In this document: in pieces, positions 1 to 7,889 of the stretch | Layout of the letters: each line of letters starts with the position of its first letter | How positions within the stretch are numbered: the stretch's first letter is position 1 | Assembly (NCBI GenBank): GCA_018830245.1 | Contig: JAHJSW010000001.1 | Location: 1 to 36,843, forward strand | Reading direction: 5' to 3' | Source: Nanobdellota archaeon | GTDB lineage: Archaea > Nanobdellota > Nanobdellia > Pacearchaeales > GW2011-AR1 | Length of the DNA stretch: 36,843 nt | Notes under the pieces: model-generated | What the model saw: the letters and a program-made list of their open reading frames with translations, nothing else | Databases searched by the model: none | What the model was told of the DNA's origin: nothing | Made by a program: the position numbers and the translations under genes

Positions 1-124
<124 letters not shown>

Positions 125-125
125 A

Positions 126-713
126 ATGCTCTCTCTTCCAATTACCCGAGAACAGGCAATTGAACTCCTGAAGAAATTCCCTCAAGAAGAGTATGACATG
201 ATTCATTATCTAGAAAGTGAGGCGATAATGCGCGGGCTGGCTGAAAAGTTTGGAGAAGATGCTGATTATTGGGGCATGCTAGGACTTCTACATGATGTAG
301 ACTGGGCAGAAACAAAAAAAAATATTCCAGAACATATTGAAGTAGCAAAAGAAATCTTAAAAGACGCTGGTTTTGACGAAAATTTTATTTCTGCTATTGT
401 TTCGCATGGCTATGGATATGAAGAAAAGCCAAAAGATCTTGATAAAAAAAGAACTAGAAAAATTGAACATGCGCTAGCTGCTGCTGAAACTGTAACAGGG
501 CTAGTTCATGCCTACGCCCTTATGCGAGGGAAAAAAATTTCAGATATGGATGCAAAAGGACTAAAGAAAAAATTCAAAGAGAAAAGTTTTGCCTCCAAAA
601 TACGAAGAGATATAATCAAAGAATGCGAGGACATTGGGCTGGAATTAGGAGAGTTTTTTGAGGTTGCAATTGATTCAATCAAAAAAATTGCAAAGAAGGT
701 TGGGTTAAAATAA
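126..713 (+). CDS. HD-superfamily hydrolase (COG2316-like)
   Basis: This 195-residue soluble protein has an HD-domain metal site: H27, then H56-D57 in LLHDVDW, then further histidines at 70 and 94 (VSHGYG). The stretch around residues 114-130 (IEHALAAAETVTGLVHAYA) matches what I know of the COG2316 group of predicted HD hydrolases, and the length is right for that group. HD proteins hydrolyse phosphoesters, often nucleotides, but the substrate here cannot be told. The start is one base after the lysS stop, suggesting an operon. Family assignment is firm; the reaction is inference. Confidence 0.82.
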   Translation: MLSLPITREQAIELLKKFPQEEYDMIHYLESEAIMRGLAEKFGEDADYWGMLGLLHDVDWAETKKNIPEHIEVAKEILKDAGFDENFISAIVSHGYGYEEKPKDLDKKRTRKIEHALAAAETVTGLVHAYALMRGKKISDMDAKGLKKKFKEKSFASKIRRDIIKECEDIGLELGEFFEVAIDSIKKIAKKVGLK

Positions 714-759
714 AGAACAAAAAGGATATATTAATAAATGACATTAGATTATATTTTAA

Positions 760-951
760 ATGACCCTTAGCTTATATCGCGAATTTAGAGAGCTGCAAAA
801 AGAGGGACTAACAGATGGTGCTCCATATCTGGGAGTTCCAAGTGAGAGTGAGTTATTATTTGACGGAATATATGGAGAAATCCTTGCCCCTCTTAAAGAA
901 GATTCTTGGTTACATAGAGTTGGAAAAACACTTCTTGGTCTTTTGAATTGA
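760..951 (+). CDS. Small hypothetical protein, 63 aa
   Basis: I do not recognise this small protein. It is rich in charged residues and has no clear membrane segment; residues 20-42 contain GAPYLGVPSESELLFDGIYG. Support for coding comes from position: a TATA-like stretch lies about 30 bases upstream of the ATG, as expected for a leaderless archaeal transcript, and the histone-fold gene begins six bases after its stop. It may be co-transcribed with the histone-fold gene. It could also be a chance open frame, though its amino-acid composition looks protein-like. Confidence 0.5.
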   Translation: MTLSLYREFRELQKEGLTDGAPYLGVPSESELLFDGIYGEILAPLKEDSWLHRVGKTLLGLLN

Positions 952-957
952 AATAAA

Positions 958-1143
958 ATGGGCTTAATTATTAAAAGCAATATCAAAAAAGTTGTAAAAG
1001 AATTAGATAAAGAAAATTCTGTTTCAAGTGTGGCAGAAGAAGTTGGACGAGCTCTTGAAAGAAAAACAGAAGAAGTTTTAAGAGACGCTATTAAAAGAGC
1101 TAAAGAAAATGGGAGGAGAACTCTTCAGGCAAGAGATATATAA
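958..1143 (+). CDS. Histone-fold protein, DUF1931-like
   Basis: This 61-residue protein begins MGLIIKSNIKKVVKE and ends RAKENGRRTLQARDI. The pattern (short helix, long central helix with EEVGRALERKTEEVLRDAI, then GR-R/K-T and an A-R/P-D-I/L end) is that of small archaeal histone-fold proteins, closest in my reading to DUF1931. Classical HMf histones continue for another dozen residues as helix 3; this one stops right after ARDI, as DUF1931 proteins do. DNA binding or chromatin packing is plausible but unproven. Its stop overlaps the next start (TAATG). Confidence 0.75.
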   Translation: MGLIIKSNIKKVVKELDKENSVSSVAEEVGRALERKTEEVLRDAIKRAKENGRRTLQARDI

Positions 1144-1304
1144 TGGCAAGAACAAAATTTCCAATGTTAGCAGTTGTGTTATTGATATTTGGGATAGCGT
1201 GGTTGTTGAATGAGTTAAAAGTTTTTAACCTAGATCTTCCATGGGGACCAGTAATTATTATAATTATTGCTATTGGATTAATATTTAACAGATTTAGTAG
1301 ATAA
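1143..1304 (+). CDS. Small two-helix membrane protein, 53 aa
   Basis: This 53-codon frame starts at an ATG that shares one base with the stop of the histone-fold gene. The product has two hydrophobic segments, roughly residues 7-23 (PMLAVVLLIFGIAWLL) and 34-49 (WGPVIIIIIAIGLIF), separated by a short polar loop, with a basic end (NRFSR). This resembles small two-TM membrane proteins widespread in archaea and bacteria, of the general LiaI/DUF5668 look. No function can be assigned. Coupling to the upstream gene and the clean hairpin-like topology support it being real. Confidence 0.68.
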   Translation: MARTKFPMLAVVLLIFGIAWLLNELKVFNLDLPWGPVIIIIIAIGLIFNRFSR

Positions 1305-1314
1305 GAGGTTTTTA

Positions 1315-1752
1315 ATGAGAAAAGGTGGGAAAGAAAAAAATTCTATAAGAGGTAAAAAGAGTCGTGCAGCAGGAGCAAGATTTGAATTAAAAGTTAGGGG
1401 GAAATTGGAGTCTGATAGATGGGTGATAGATAAGTGGAGTAATAATGTTGATCTTGATGAGAAAAAATTAGTGAAGGCTCGTGCAAAATTCAACCCGTAT
1501 CGAAAAGTTCTTGGAATTGGAACAGGTTTCCCAGATTTTATAGGATTTAAATTAAAATCAAAAAAAACTTATGAAATAATCGGAATAGAAGTTAAAGCAA
1601 ATGGCTGGATTGATAAAGAAGAGAAAGAGAAATGCAAATTTTTATTAAATGAAAAAATCTTCAGCAAGATTCTTATTGCAAAAAAAGGAGTAAAAAGAGG
1701 GGAGATTGAGTTTATTGACTTTGAAAAAAAGTATAGAAATAAATTAAAATAG
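1315..1752 (+). CDS. PD-(D/E)XK nuclease-like protein
   Basis: This 145-residue basic protein has the order of a PD-(D/E)XK fold: an N-terminal helix with GARFELKV (residues 21-28, possible helix-borne Glu), then GFPDFIGF carrying the Pro-Asp near residues 70-77, then IIGIEVKANG carrying the E-x-K near residues 88-97. Holliday-junction resolvases and small restriction-like nucleases share this core. It is shorter on the C-terminal side than many and shows no second domain. A GAGG motif six bases upstream supports this ATG. It could be a DNA repair or RNA/DNA-end nuclease; the substrate is unknown. Confidence 0.65.
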   Translation: MRKGGKEKNSIRGKKSRAAGARFELKVRGKLESDRWVIDKWSNNVDLDEKKLVKARAKFNPYRKVLGIGTGFPDFIGFKLKSKKTYEIIGIEVKANGWIDKEEKEKCKFLLNEKIFSKILIAKKGVKRGEIEFIDFEKKYRNKLK

Positions 1753-1770
1753 GTTTTTCATTATATTTTC

Positions 1771-2553
1771 ATGAAGAAAGTGCAAGTTTGGTTAAGTATG
1801 CTTTTACTTATTCTGATTTTTCCTTTTATATCTGCACTTTCTATAACAGAAGTAGAATCAAATCCAGAAGGAGAGGATTCTGGATTTGAATGGGTAGAGC
1901 TATATAGTGATAGTGAAATTAATTTATCAGGATACAAACTTGTAAATAATGATGGAGGAGAAGTAGAATTAAATGGAAGTTTTTCAAGATATTATGTTTA
2001 TACATTTGAAAAACAATGGTTAGATAATTCTGATGAAAAAGTTTTTTTGTATCATAATGATTCTTTGATTCAGGAAACATCTCTTTTTGAAGACTCCAAG
2101 AATAATGGATTTACCTGGCAATTATGCGATTCTTGGGAATTTAAAGAAGCGACAAAAAATTCTGAGAACATTTGTGAAAGTTCTTCTGAAGTTATTGAAA
2201 ATGAATCCTCTGCAGAAAGTTCTGAAAATTCAGGAGAAGAAGTAATTATTGATGAAAAAGATTCCTCTTCAGACAGTGAAACAATCATAAATTCAGAGAA
2301 TGATCAAGAAGAAACAAACAATGATAATAAACAAGAAACAGAATCTCCAGTGATTGTACTAAGTCCAAAAGATATAAATAATACTAATTATACAAATCTT
2401 CTAAGCAAATACAATTATCCCTTTTACGGGTTAATCGTTTTTTGTATGCTGATTATTATTTTACTGATAATAAAATATAGAAAAGGAAAAAACAAAAATG
2501 AATTCGAAGAAGGATATGGAAACCAAGGGGATACAAGCAGTAATAATAATTGA
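1771..2553 (+). CDS. Exported lamin-tail-domain protein, membrane anchored
   Basis: The 260-residue product starts with a signal peptide (residues 1-22, ending FISA). Residues 23-135 read as a lamin tail domain: ITEVESNPEGED, then EWVELYSDSEINLSGYKL, then VFLYHNDSLIQE. Residues 136-210 are a low-complexity Ser/Glu/Asn linker. A hydrophobic segment at about 216-236 is followed by a basic tail, so the domain is displayed outside on a flexible stalk. Lamin-tail domains in prokaryotes occur in secreted nucleases and cell-surface proteins; no nuclease domain is present here. The end overlaps the next gene by 56 bases in another frame. Confidence 0.7.
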   Translation: MKKVQVWLSMLLLILIFPFISALSITEVESNPEGEDSGFEWVELYSDSEINLSGYKLVNNDGGEVELNGSFSRYYVYTFEKQWLDNSDEKVFLYHNDSLIQETSLFEDSKNNGFTWQLCDSWEFKEATKNSENICESSSEVIENESSAESSENSGEEVIIDEKDSSSDSETIINSENDQEETNNDNKQETESPVIVLSPKDINNTNYTNLLSKYNYPFYGLIVFCMLIIILLIIKYRKGKNKNEFEEGYGNQGDTSSNNN

Positions 2554-2947
2554 AGTAATTGGAAAACCCCCAGAACATCTGACTGAAACATTAAATGAAA
2601 TTATCAATAAAATCGATGCAGAAAAAGGGATAAATGTAACAGGAAAAAAAGTAAATGATCCTGTTTTAATGAAAAATCAGAAGAATTTTTACACAAACTT
2701 TGCAGAAGTAGAGGTAGAAGTGGATGAAATTTTGTATTTTGTAAAACTCTTGTTTAAATATATGCCTGCAAATGTTGAAATAATCTCTCCAGAATTAATC
2801 GCCCTTACAAACAATGGATGGAATGAAGTTCTGAATGAAATTACTAGAAGACTTCACGGATATGATGAGATAGCAAGAATTTTGCAAGTAGAAAAAGGAA
2901 TTTTAGAAAAAAAATTAAAAGAAGTTCTTGGGAAAAAGGAAAAATAA
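2498..2947 (+). CDS. Conserved-looking hypothetical protein, 149 aa
   Basis: I do not recognise the family. The protein is soluble, with an alternating hydrophobic opening (AVIIIEVIGKPPEHLTETLN), a middle beta-rich part (FAEVEVEVDEILYFVKLLF), and a C-terminal helical part with ITRRLHGYDEIARILQ and a lysine-rich coiled end. The start is uncertain: the ATG at 2498 or a second ATG at 2516, the latter close behind a GAAGGA. Either one lies inside the 3' end of the upstream gene, implying translational coupling. It stops exactly where the convergent gene's stop begins, so there is no spacer between the two transcripts. Confidence 0.66.
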   Translation: MNSKKDMETKGIQAVIIIEVIGKPPEHLTETLNEIINKIDAEKGINVTGKKVNDPVLMKNQKNFYTNFAEVEVEVDEILYFVKLLFKYMPANVEIISPELIALTNNGWNEVLNEITRRLHGYDEIARILQVEKGILEKKLKEVLGKKEK

Positions 2948-4249
2948 TTACTTTTTTCCTTTAGCAATACTTAATAAATTTACAGGTTTGTTTCCTGCTC
3001 TACTGTATTTTGTTTTAAAAAACCAGATTAATAAAACTATAACCGCTATAACAATTGTCCACCCAATTATTTTTCCAACTATCCCAGGTTCAGGAGATTC
3101 GCAAGTTCCTAAACAACAATTTCCGTCTTTTGAATGAACCGCCTCCTTGCTACATTTTTCATTAGTTCCGCATATCCCTCCACCTAATTCTTTGCATGTT
3201 TTAGAAATCTGTAGAGGAGAAGGAGGAACAGAATCATCCTCATCCAAAGAGATATAATCTTTTATAAAAGTTAAATAAATCGTCGTGTAAGAATAAATTC
3301 CTGAAGAATCTTTAGCTGAAATCTGCCCTTCAATTGTTTTTTCTGTATAACCTGGAGAGATTATTAATTCAATTCTAACACTTGAATTTTCTTCTAAAGT
3401 GTTGATTTTGTTCTCATAAAGAGTAATGTAGGGTTTTAATGAATCTGAGAGAGAGATTGTTATATTTTCTAAAGTTTCTTTTCCAGTGTTATAAACATAT
3501 ATTTTCCTATCAGTACTTGAATTAGTTGGAAGAGTAATATTCAGTTCAGGAGGTTCAATTTTAAAGCTTCTTTGTTCTTTTTCTTCAGATTCTGTGTAAA
3601 TATAAACAGGAATTTCGTATTTTAGAGAAGAGGTACTTAATTCAATTATTCTTAATGTTGAAGAAGTAATATTTACTAATTCAAAATCTATTTTTTTTAT
3701 CTCTCCAGACCTCAAGGAAACAGATGTATTTTCTCCTTCTAAACCACTATCTTCAAATAAAGAAGAGAAAAATCCTTCACTAGATTCTTCTGAAGAAACC
3801 TTTGAATTGACAATAATTTTTTCATCTTTTAAATTCTGAACTTCTATGTAAAAATCTCCTTCTGTTACGACAAATCCGGGATTAATTGAGAAATCAGCTG
3901 TTTCATTTGTTATTATAAATTCCTTAATAATATCTTCTTCACTGACTATGCTTCCTTTCATATATCTTAAATTTTTTAAAACAATTGAATAATTATTTAC
4001 TCCTTTATCAGACAGAGGAGCATAAATGTAAAATTCTTCATTTATCTGTGCAACACTTGGATTTATAGAAATTCTGACATGATCTCTATAAAAAAATATA
4101 TTTTCTTTAAGAATTGGTTCTAAAAAATAACCAGAAACTCTTGCAAGAAGAGTTTCTCCTTGTTTAAATTCATCTTTCATATCAAACTCTACTGCAGAAA
4201 CTATTTGTAATAAAAGTAAAATTAAGATAAATATCCCACTTTTTTTCAT
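2948..4249 (-). CDS. Exported, membrane-anchored surface protein with Cys-rich stalk
   Basis: The 433-residue product has a signal peptide (1-19), then about 310 residues of beta-rich, Asn-glycosylation-prone sequence of the kind seen in archaeal Ig-like/CARDB-type surface proteins. Residues 352-388 form a compact Cys module (CKELGGGICGTNEKC, then CCLGTCESPEP). A TM helix follows at 391-412 with a short basic cytoplasmic tail. Nearly the same Cys module occurs in the protein encoded at 4692-6476. A TATA-like stretch lies upstream of the start, which faces away from 4294-4629. The role is probably structural or adhesive on the cell envelope; the ligand is unknown. Confidence 0.72.
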   Translation of the reverse strand: MKKSGIFILILLLLQIVSAVEFDMKDEFKQGETLLARVSGYFLEPILKENIFFYRDHVRISINPSVAQINEEFYIYAPLSDKGVNNYSIVLKNLRYMKGSIVSEEDIIKEFIITNETADFSINPGFVVTEGDFYIEVQNLKDEKIIVNSKVSSEESSEGFFSSLFEDSGLEGENTSVSLRSGEIKKIDFELVNITSSTLRIIELSTSSLKYEIPVYIYTESEEKEQRSFKIEPPELNITLPTNSSTDRKIYVYNTGKETLENITISLSDSLKPYITLYENKINTLEENSSVRIELIISPGYTEKTIEGQISAKDSSGIYSYTTIYLTFIKDYISLDEDDSVPPSPLQISKTCKELGGGICGTNEKCSKEAVHSKDGNCCLGTCESPEPGIVGKIIGWTIVIAVIVLLIWFFKTKYSRAGNKPVNLLSIAKGKK

Positions 4250-4293
4250 ATTTATTTAAGAAAAATCAGGTTAATAAATATTATTGAAACAAT

Positions 4294-4629
4294 TTAGATC
4301 TGTTCAGACATTTCAGAAGCTTGTGTAATAATGATTCTTACTAAGTCTCTGGCATTCTCTTCAGTTATTTCCGATGGTTCCCATGCTTGCTTTTTTGGAT
4401 TAACAAACCTTTTTCCTGCCTCACCATAAACAAAATCTTCTACCTTTCTTTGTTCGACTTTTAAATTACTTCCTTCCTCAAGAAATTTAACAACTTGCCA
4501 ACCAAGTTTTGATGCACATAAAAAATTTCCATAAGTCCCCCTTAATTCTGCACATTGAAAAATCCACTTACATTGAGTAGCTGGGAGTTCTTCATAACCA
4601 CAAGGGTTCAAATCATCTAAAGAGAGCAT
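4294..4629 (-). CDS. Hypothetical protein with four Cys, 111 aa
   Basis: I do not recognise this protein. It has no signal peptide or TM segment. Cysteines sit at residues 10, 20, 26 and 38 (NPCGYEE, TQCKWIFQCAE, FLCASK), which could bind metal, although the spacing is not that of a standard zinc ribbon. The remainder is acidic and helical, ending NARDLVRIIITQASEMSEQI. It stands alone between two exported-protein genes with short AT-rich gaps on both sides and probably has its own promoter. Coding is supported by balanced composition. Confidence 0.55.
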   Translation of the reverse strand: MLSLDDLNPCGYEELPATQCKWIFQCAELRGTYGNFLCASKLGWQVVKFLEEGSNLKVEQRKVEDFVYGEAGKRFVNPKKQAWEPSEITEENARDLVRIIITQASEMSEQI

Positions 4630-4691
4630 ACGATTATTAGAGAAACTGCTTTAATAAAGATTGTCAATATAAAACATATATTTTAAAAGAA

Positions 4692-6476
4692 TTATTTCCC
4701 CATTTCTTTTAGTTTTTTTAGAACTTCATCAATCTCTCCTGATTTTTGAGGAGAATGCCTTACAGGTTTTCTTGAAGTTCCAGGAGGGAGAATTCTTCTT
4801 TGAAGAGGTCTTCTTTGATAAGGATATCCTGGAGGTCCTCTTGGAGGAAAACCTCTAGCAGGAATTTCTTTTTGAGCAGGAGTTTTAGTTTTTCTAAATT
4901 TAGATTTTACTATAATCCAGTATGGTTGAACTCTATCTCTAAAAACTATTGCGAGAATAACTAAAATAATAAGAATAAGTAATAACCAAATCCACCAGTA
5001 ACTTTTATCATTTACTTTTTCTACACAACAAGCATCTCCATAATCACAAGTATAAGAAAAAGATTCTTCTTCATCATCATTGCAAAAAGATCTACAAGCT
5101 CCGTTTCCAACTACTTCACAATTTGATACATCTGGTTCAGGTTCTCTACAAACACCACTGATACAACATATTTCTCCATAAACTAAATCAGACGCAGAGA
5201 TTGAATTTCCGCCATCACATCTTTCTTGAGAATTGCAAACACTTCCACCTAATTCTTGGCAAGTTTCTAGAGATTTTTTTGTGTCGCAACATTTAAAGGT
5301 TCCAGAACAATCATATTCTGGAAGAATTTCTCCTTCACAATTTATTTCTGACAAACAATAATATCCTGCATCTTCGCAATCATCTACAGAAGGAGAGGTA
5401 GATCCTGGGTCTTTAGAAAAAATAGAATAAAGAATAAAAGCAGTATTTCTGATATTCCCTTGCCAGCATCCGTCACTATCTTGAACTTCTAATAACCAAT
5501 TAATGGATTTTGTTTTTTCTGAAGGTTCTTCATATTTAAAAGGGTATAATGCTACAGAAGTATCATAAAATTTATCTCCTGATTCATCCCAGTATGTATC
5601 TTTTTGCTTTGATAGCAAATCTACTCTAAAATCAGTATATCCTGTAAGAGAGTATAAAAAAGCCTCTGGAAGAAATTTTAGATTTTCTTCAGTCATTGCG
5701 ACAAGATAAGGAAGATAAGGCGTGATATCATAATCTCTATGATCTAATATTAAAGCAGCCCATAAGCTTCCTTCATAATCGCAAGAGCCGGCAATTGAAA
5801 AGCACAAAGAAGTTACCTCTTCTGTTGTTGTTCCTTCTGCAGACGCAGAAGTTGTTTTTTCTGAAACATGAATTGTAGTGGAACCAGTTTTTTTAAATAA
5901 TAAACTAGTAAGAAATTGCTTATCACATGAAATTTTAAATTCTTTTTCATAGCAATCAGGAGAAACCTTTAACCACCAACCTCCTTCAGACAAAGTTAAG
6001 CAACTTCCTGCACCAGATGAAATTTTTTTGTCCTCATTTATACTTGTTGAATAAGAAGAACCATCATAAGTAATTGTGCAAATTGTTGCCTCTGGACTTT
6101 CAATTTGCAAAAACCATGAAAGTTCTGAAGGAATTTCTTTTTGCGCGAGGAGCCAATCCTCTGCTTTTGCAGAACCACCTAAAGCTAAAATTGCTTGAGC
6201 AGTTGTTTTTATATTGCACCCTGATTTTGGCCAACACTCTCCTCCTGCTGAATCAGAAACAACTTCATTTTTACACTCTTTTATTGTTAGTAAAGAAAAA
6301 ATCCTTTCTTCTGAGGAAATTGAAGAACATCTCTCGCTCACTTTTTCTCTTAAACAATCATATGCTAAATCTACTCCGGTTTTTTCAGCAGTAACATTTT
6401 CTGCTGCTAGAAAAAATGATGTATTATAAATTAACAAGATTATCAAAATACTAAATAACACTAACCTCTTTTTCAT
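4692..6476 (-). CDS. Exported alpha/alpha-toroid-like protein with Cys-rich stalk and TM anchor
   Basis: The 594-residue product has a signal peptide (1-24). Residues 85-355 contain prenyltransferase/squalene-cyclase-like helical repeats: TTAQAILALGG, then EDWLLAQ, and later SINWLLEVQDSDGCWQGN followed by NTAFILYSIF. Three Cys clusters follow at about 367-397, 406-446 and 453-484, then a TM helix at 494-512 and a Pro/Arg-rich cytoplasmic tail to the end. The same toroid fold is used by secreted thioester and cobalamin-binding proteins, but no catalytic DxDD motif is visible, so a binding or scaffold role is more likely than terpene cyclisation. The second Cys module closely resembles that in the 2948-4249 product. 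Confidence 0.68.
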   Translation of the reverse strand: MKKRLVLFSILIILLIYNTSFFLAAENVTAEKTGVDLAYDCLREKVSERCSSISSEERIFSLLTIKECKNEVVSDSAGGECWPKSGCNIKTTAQAILALGGSAKAEDWLLAQKEIPSELSWFLQIESPEATICTITYDGSSYSTSINEDKKISSGAGSCLTLSEGGWWLKVSPDCYEKEFKISCDKQFLTSLLFKKTGSTTIHVSEKTTSASAEGTTTEEVTSLCFSIAGSCDYEGSLWAALILDHRDYDITPYLPYLVAMTEENLKFLPEAFLYSLTGYTDFRVDLLSKQKDTYWDESGDKFYDTSVALYPFKYEEPSEKTKSINWLLEVQDSDGCWQGNIRNTAFILYSIFSKDPGSTSPSVDDCEDAGYYCLSEINCEGEILPEYDCSGTFKCCDTKKSLETCQELGGSVCNSQERCDGGNSISASDLVYGEICCISGVCREPEPDVSNCEVVGNGACRSFCNDDEEESFSYTCDYGDACCVEKVNDKSYWWIWLLLILIILVILAIVFRDRVQPYWIIVKSKFRKTKTPAQKEIPARGFPPRGPPGYPYQRRPLQRRILPPGTSRKPVRHSPQKSGEIDEVLKKLKEMGK

Positions 6477-6487
6477 AAGTTAGTTAG

Positions 6488-7819
6488 TTAATTATTGTTT
6501 TTAAAATTATCTTTGCGATTTGTCTTCTTGCCTTTTTTATTTTCTTGCAAATTTTTTCTAATAACATAATTTACTGGATTTTTTACCAAATTGCAAAAAT
6601 TATCTGGAACACAAACACCGATCCCGTGATAGAATTCCTTGCAATTTGGAGGCATAATTGGCTTTCTTTTATAACTCCATAATAATTGAGATTTAATATA
6701 ACCTTTTTTTAAAGGAGGGTTATTTTTTTTATTCCAATCATCAATTTTTTTTTCTAATTCTTCCTTTTCCATCCCAATTGAACGAAATAAATTGATTAAA
6801 GCGAATAATGCTCTTTTCTTCCCATCAACAACACCATTTAAAATTTTTTTAATGCAAAAAGGGAAATTTTCATCTGAAAGATTATCTAATTTTATTGGTT
6901 TATAATTTGCATATTTTCCAGTGATTTTTTCCTCTGACTTCCCAGCTTTGATTTCATTGTCTTTATCCCAATCTAATGCCTGCATTAATAATTCAGAAGC
7001 TTCTCCCTCTACAGAATTTGGCATAAAATTTCTAATCTTTGCTTTTAAAGGATCTGCATCTTTTAATTCAAAATCTGGAAGTTCTTTTAAATCTAAAACA
7101 ACACTTGCTAGAGCTGTTTTTTCGTGCAAAGAATAAGGTGTTCTGAATAAATGTCTTGGAGAAACTAAAATAAGGTCAGGCATAACTTCTTGAGACGATT
7201 GGAAATCTTTTACATATTTATTTGGTCTTTCTAAATCACTTATTTTTTCAATTAGTTGCTTTTTTGTTTTCTGAATAATATACTTTATAATTATTCGAGG
7301 ATATTCTGGGAATCTCTCAGAAGTTTTTATTTCATTAATTTCTTTGGGAAAAGCTTTCCACGGAATAATAATGTGAAATCCTTTTGAACCTGAAAATTTT
7401 ATCCCTATGTTTTTTATTCCGTGAAATTTGAGAAAGTCCATTATAATTTTTGCAGAAATTTTTGAGTAATCAATATATTTACTATCAATATCAATCAGCA
7501 AATCCCACCCTTCTCTTAATTCATTTAACTGCTGCTCATTTAAATCAGTGGATAATTTTAAGGGGTCTTTCCATATTTCTTCAGAACAGTTAAGAGAGGT
7601 TGCTCCTTTTTTTGCTAACTCAAATACATCTCCAGGATATTGGAGTGAATCTGGTCTTTTTCCAAATCCTTCAAAATATAGTGGACAAACTTCACGATTT
7701 TTGCAAAATTCAAAAATTGCTTTTTGTACATCTGATCTAGAGTAGTAAAGTTCAGTAATTTTTCTAATTCTTTGCTCTTTAAAAGAAGGTGTTTTTTGTT
7801 CCATTAAAGAAATTGCCAA
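6488..7819 (-). CDS. Single-chain DNA primase (PriS catalytic domain fused to a PriL-like Cys domain)
   Basis: This 443-residue protein makes RNA/DNA primers for replication. The catalytic metal site is DID at 110-112 (WDLLIDIDSKY), followed by SGSKGFHI (143-150) and PRHLFRTPYSLHEKT (221-235), all standard archaeo-eukaryotic primase small-subunit motifs. After about residue 315 the sequence no longer looks like PriS: FPFCIKKIL, a helical region, then NCKEF, GVCVPD and FCNL. Cysteines at 322, 393, 403 and 409 resemble the Fe-S domain of the large subunit PriL. One-chain PriS-PriL proteins are known in Nanoarchaeum-type archaea. The gene is divergent from pcna. The start could be M1 or M6. Confidence 0.85.
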   Translation of the reverse strand: MAISLMEQKTPSFKEQRIRKITELYYSRSDVQKAIFEFCKNREVCPLYFEGFGKRPDSLQYPGDVFELAKKGATSLNCSEEIWKDPLKLSTDLNEQQLNELREGWDLLIDIDSKYIDYSKISAKIIMDFLKFHGIKNIGIKFSGSKGFHIIIPWKAFPKEINEIKTSERFPEYPRIIIKYIIQKTKKQLIEKISDLERPNKYVKDFQSSQEVMPDLILVSPRHLFRTPYSLHEKTALASVVLDLKELPDFELKDADPLKAKIRNFMPNSVEGEASELLMQALDWDKDNEIKAGKSEEKITGKYANYKPIKLDNLSDENFPFCIKKILNGVVDGKKRALFALINLFRSIGMEKEELEKKIDDWNKKNNPPLKKGYIKSQLLWSYKRKPIMPPNCKEFYHGIGVCVPDNFCNLVKNPVNYVIRKNLQENKKGKKTNRKDNFKNNN

Positions 7820-7889
7820 GCAAAGTTTAAATAAATACCTTATACTTAATTATAATAATACTTAAAAGATTACTAATACATTCGTAAAC
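7820..7889. promoter_or_regulatory. Divergent primase / PCNA promoter region
   Basis: This 70-base AT-rich gap lies between two divergently transcribed replication genes. On the minus side TTTAAATAAA (about 7826-7835) suits a TATA box for the primase. On the plus side an ACTTAAAAG stretch near 7860-7868 is about 25 bases before the PCNA ATG, consistent with a leaderless transcript. A TAATACTT element (7856-7863) recurs upstream of the ribbon-helix-helix gene. TATA placement is read by eye. Confidence 0.55.

Noticed and set aside
6074-6429. Two plus-strand frames of 106 and 71 codons
   Set aside because: They are antisense to the signal and toroid regions of the 594-residue exported protein and are Leu/Ser-rich shadows.
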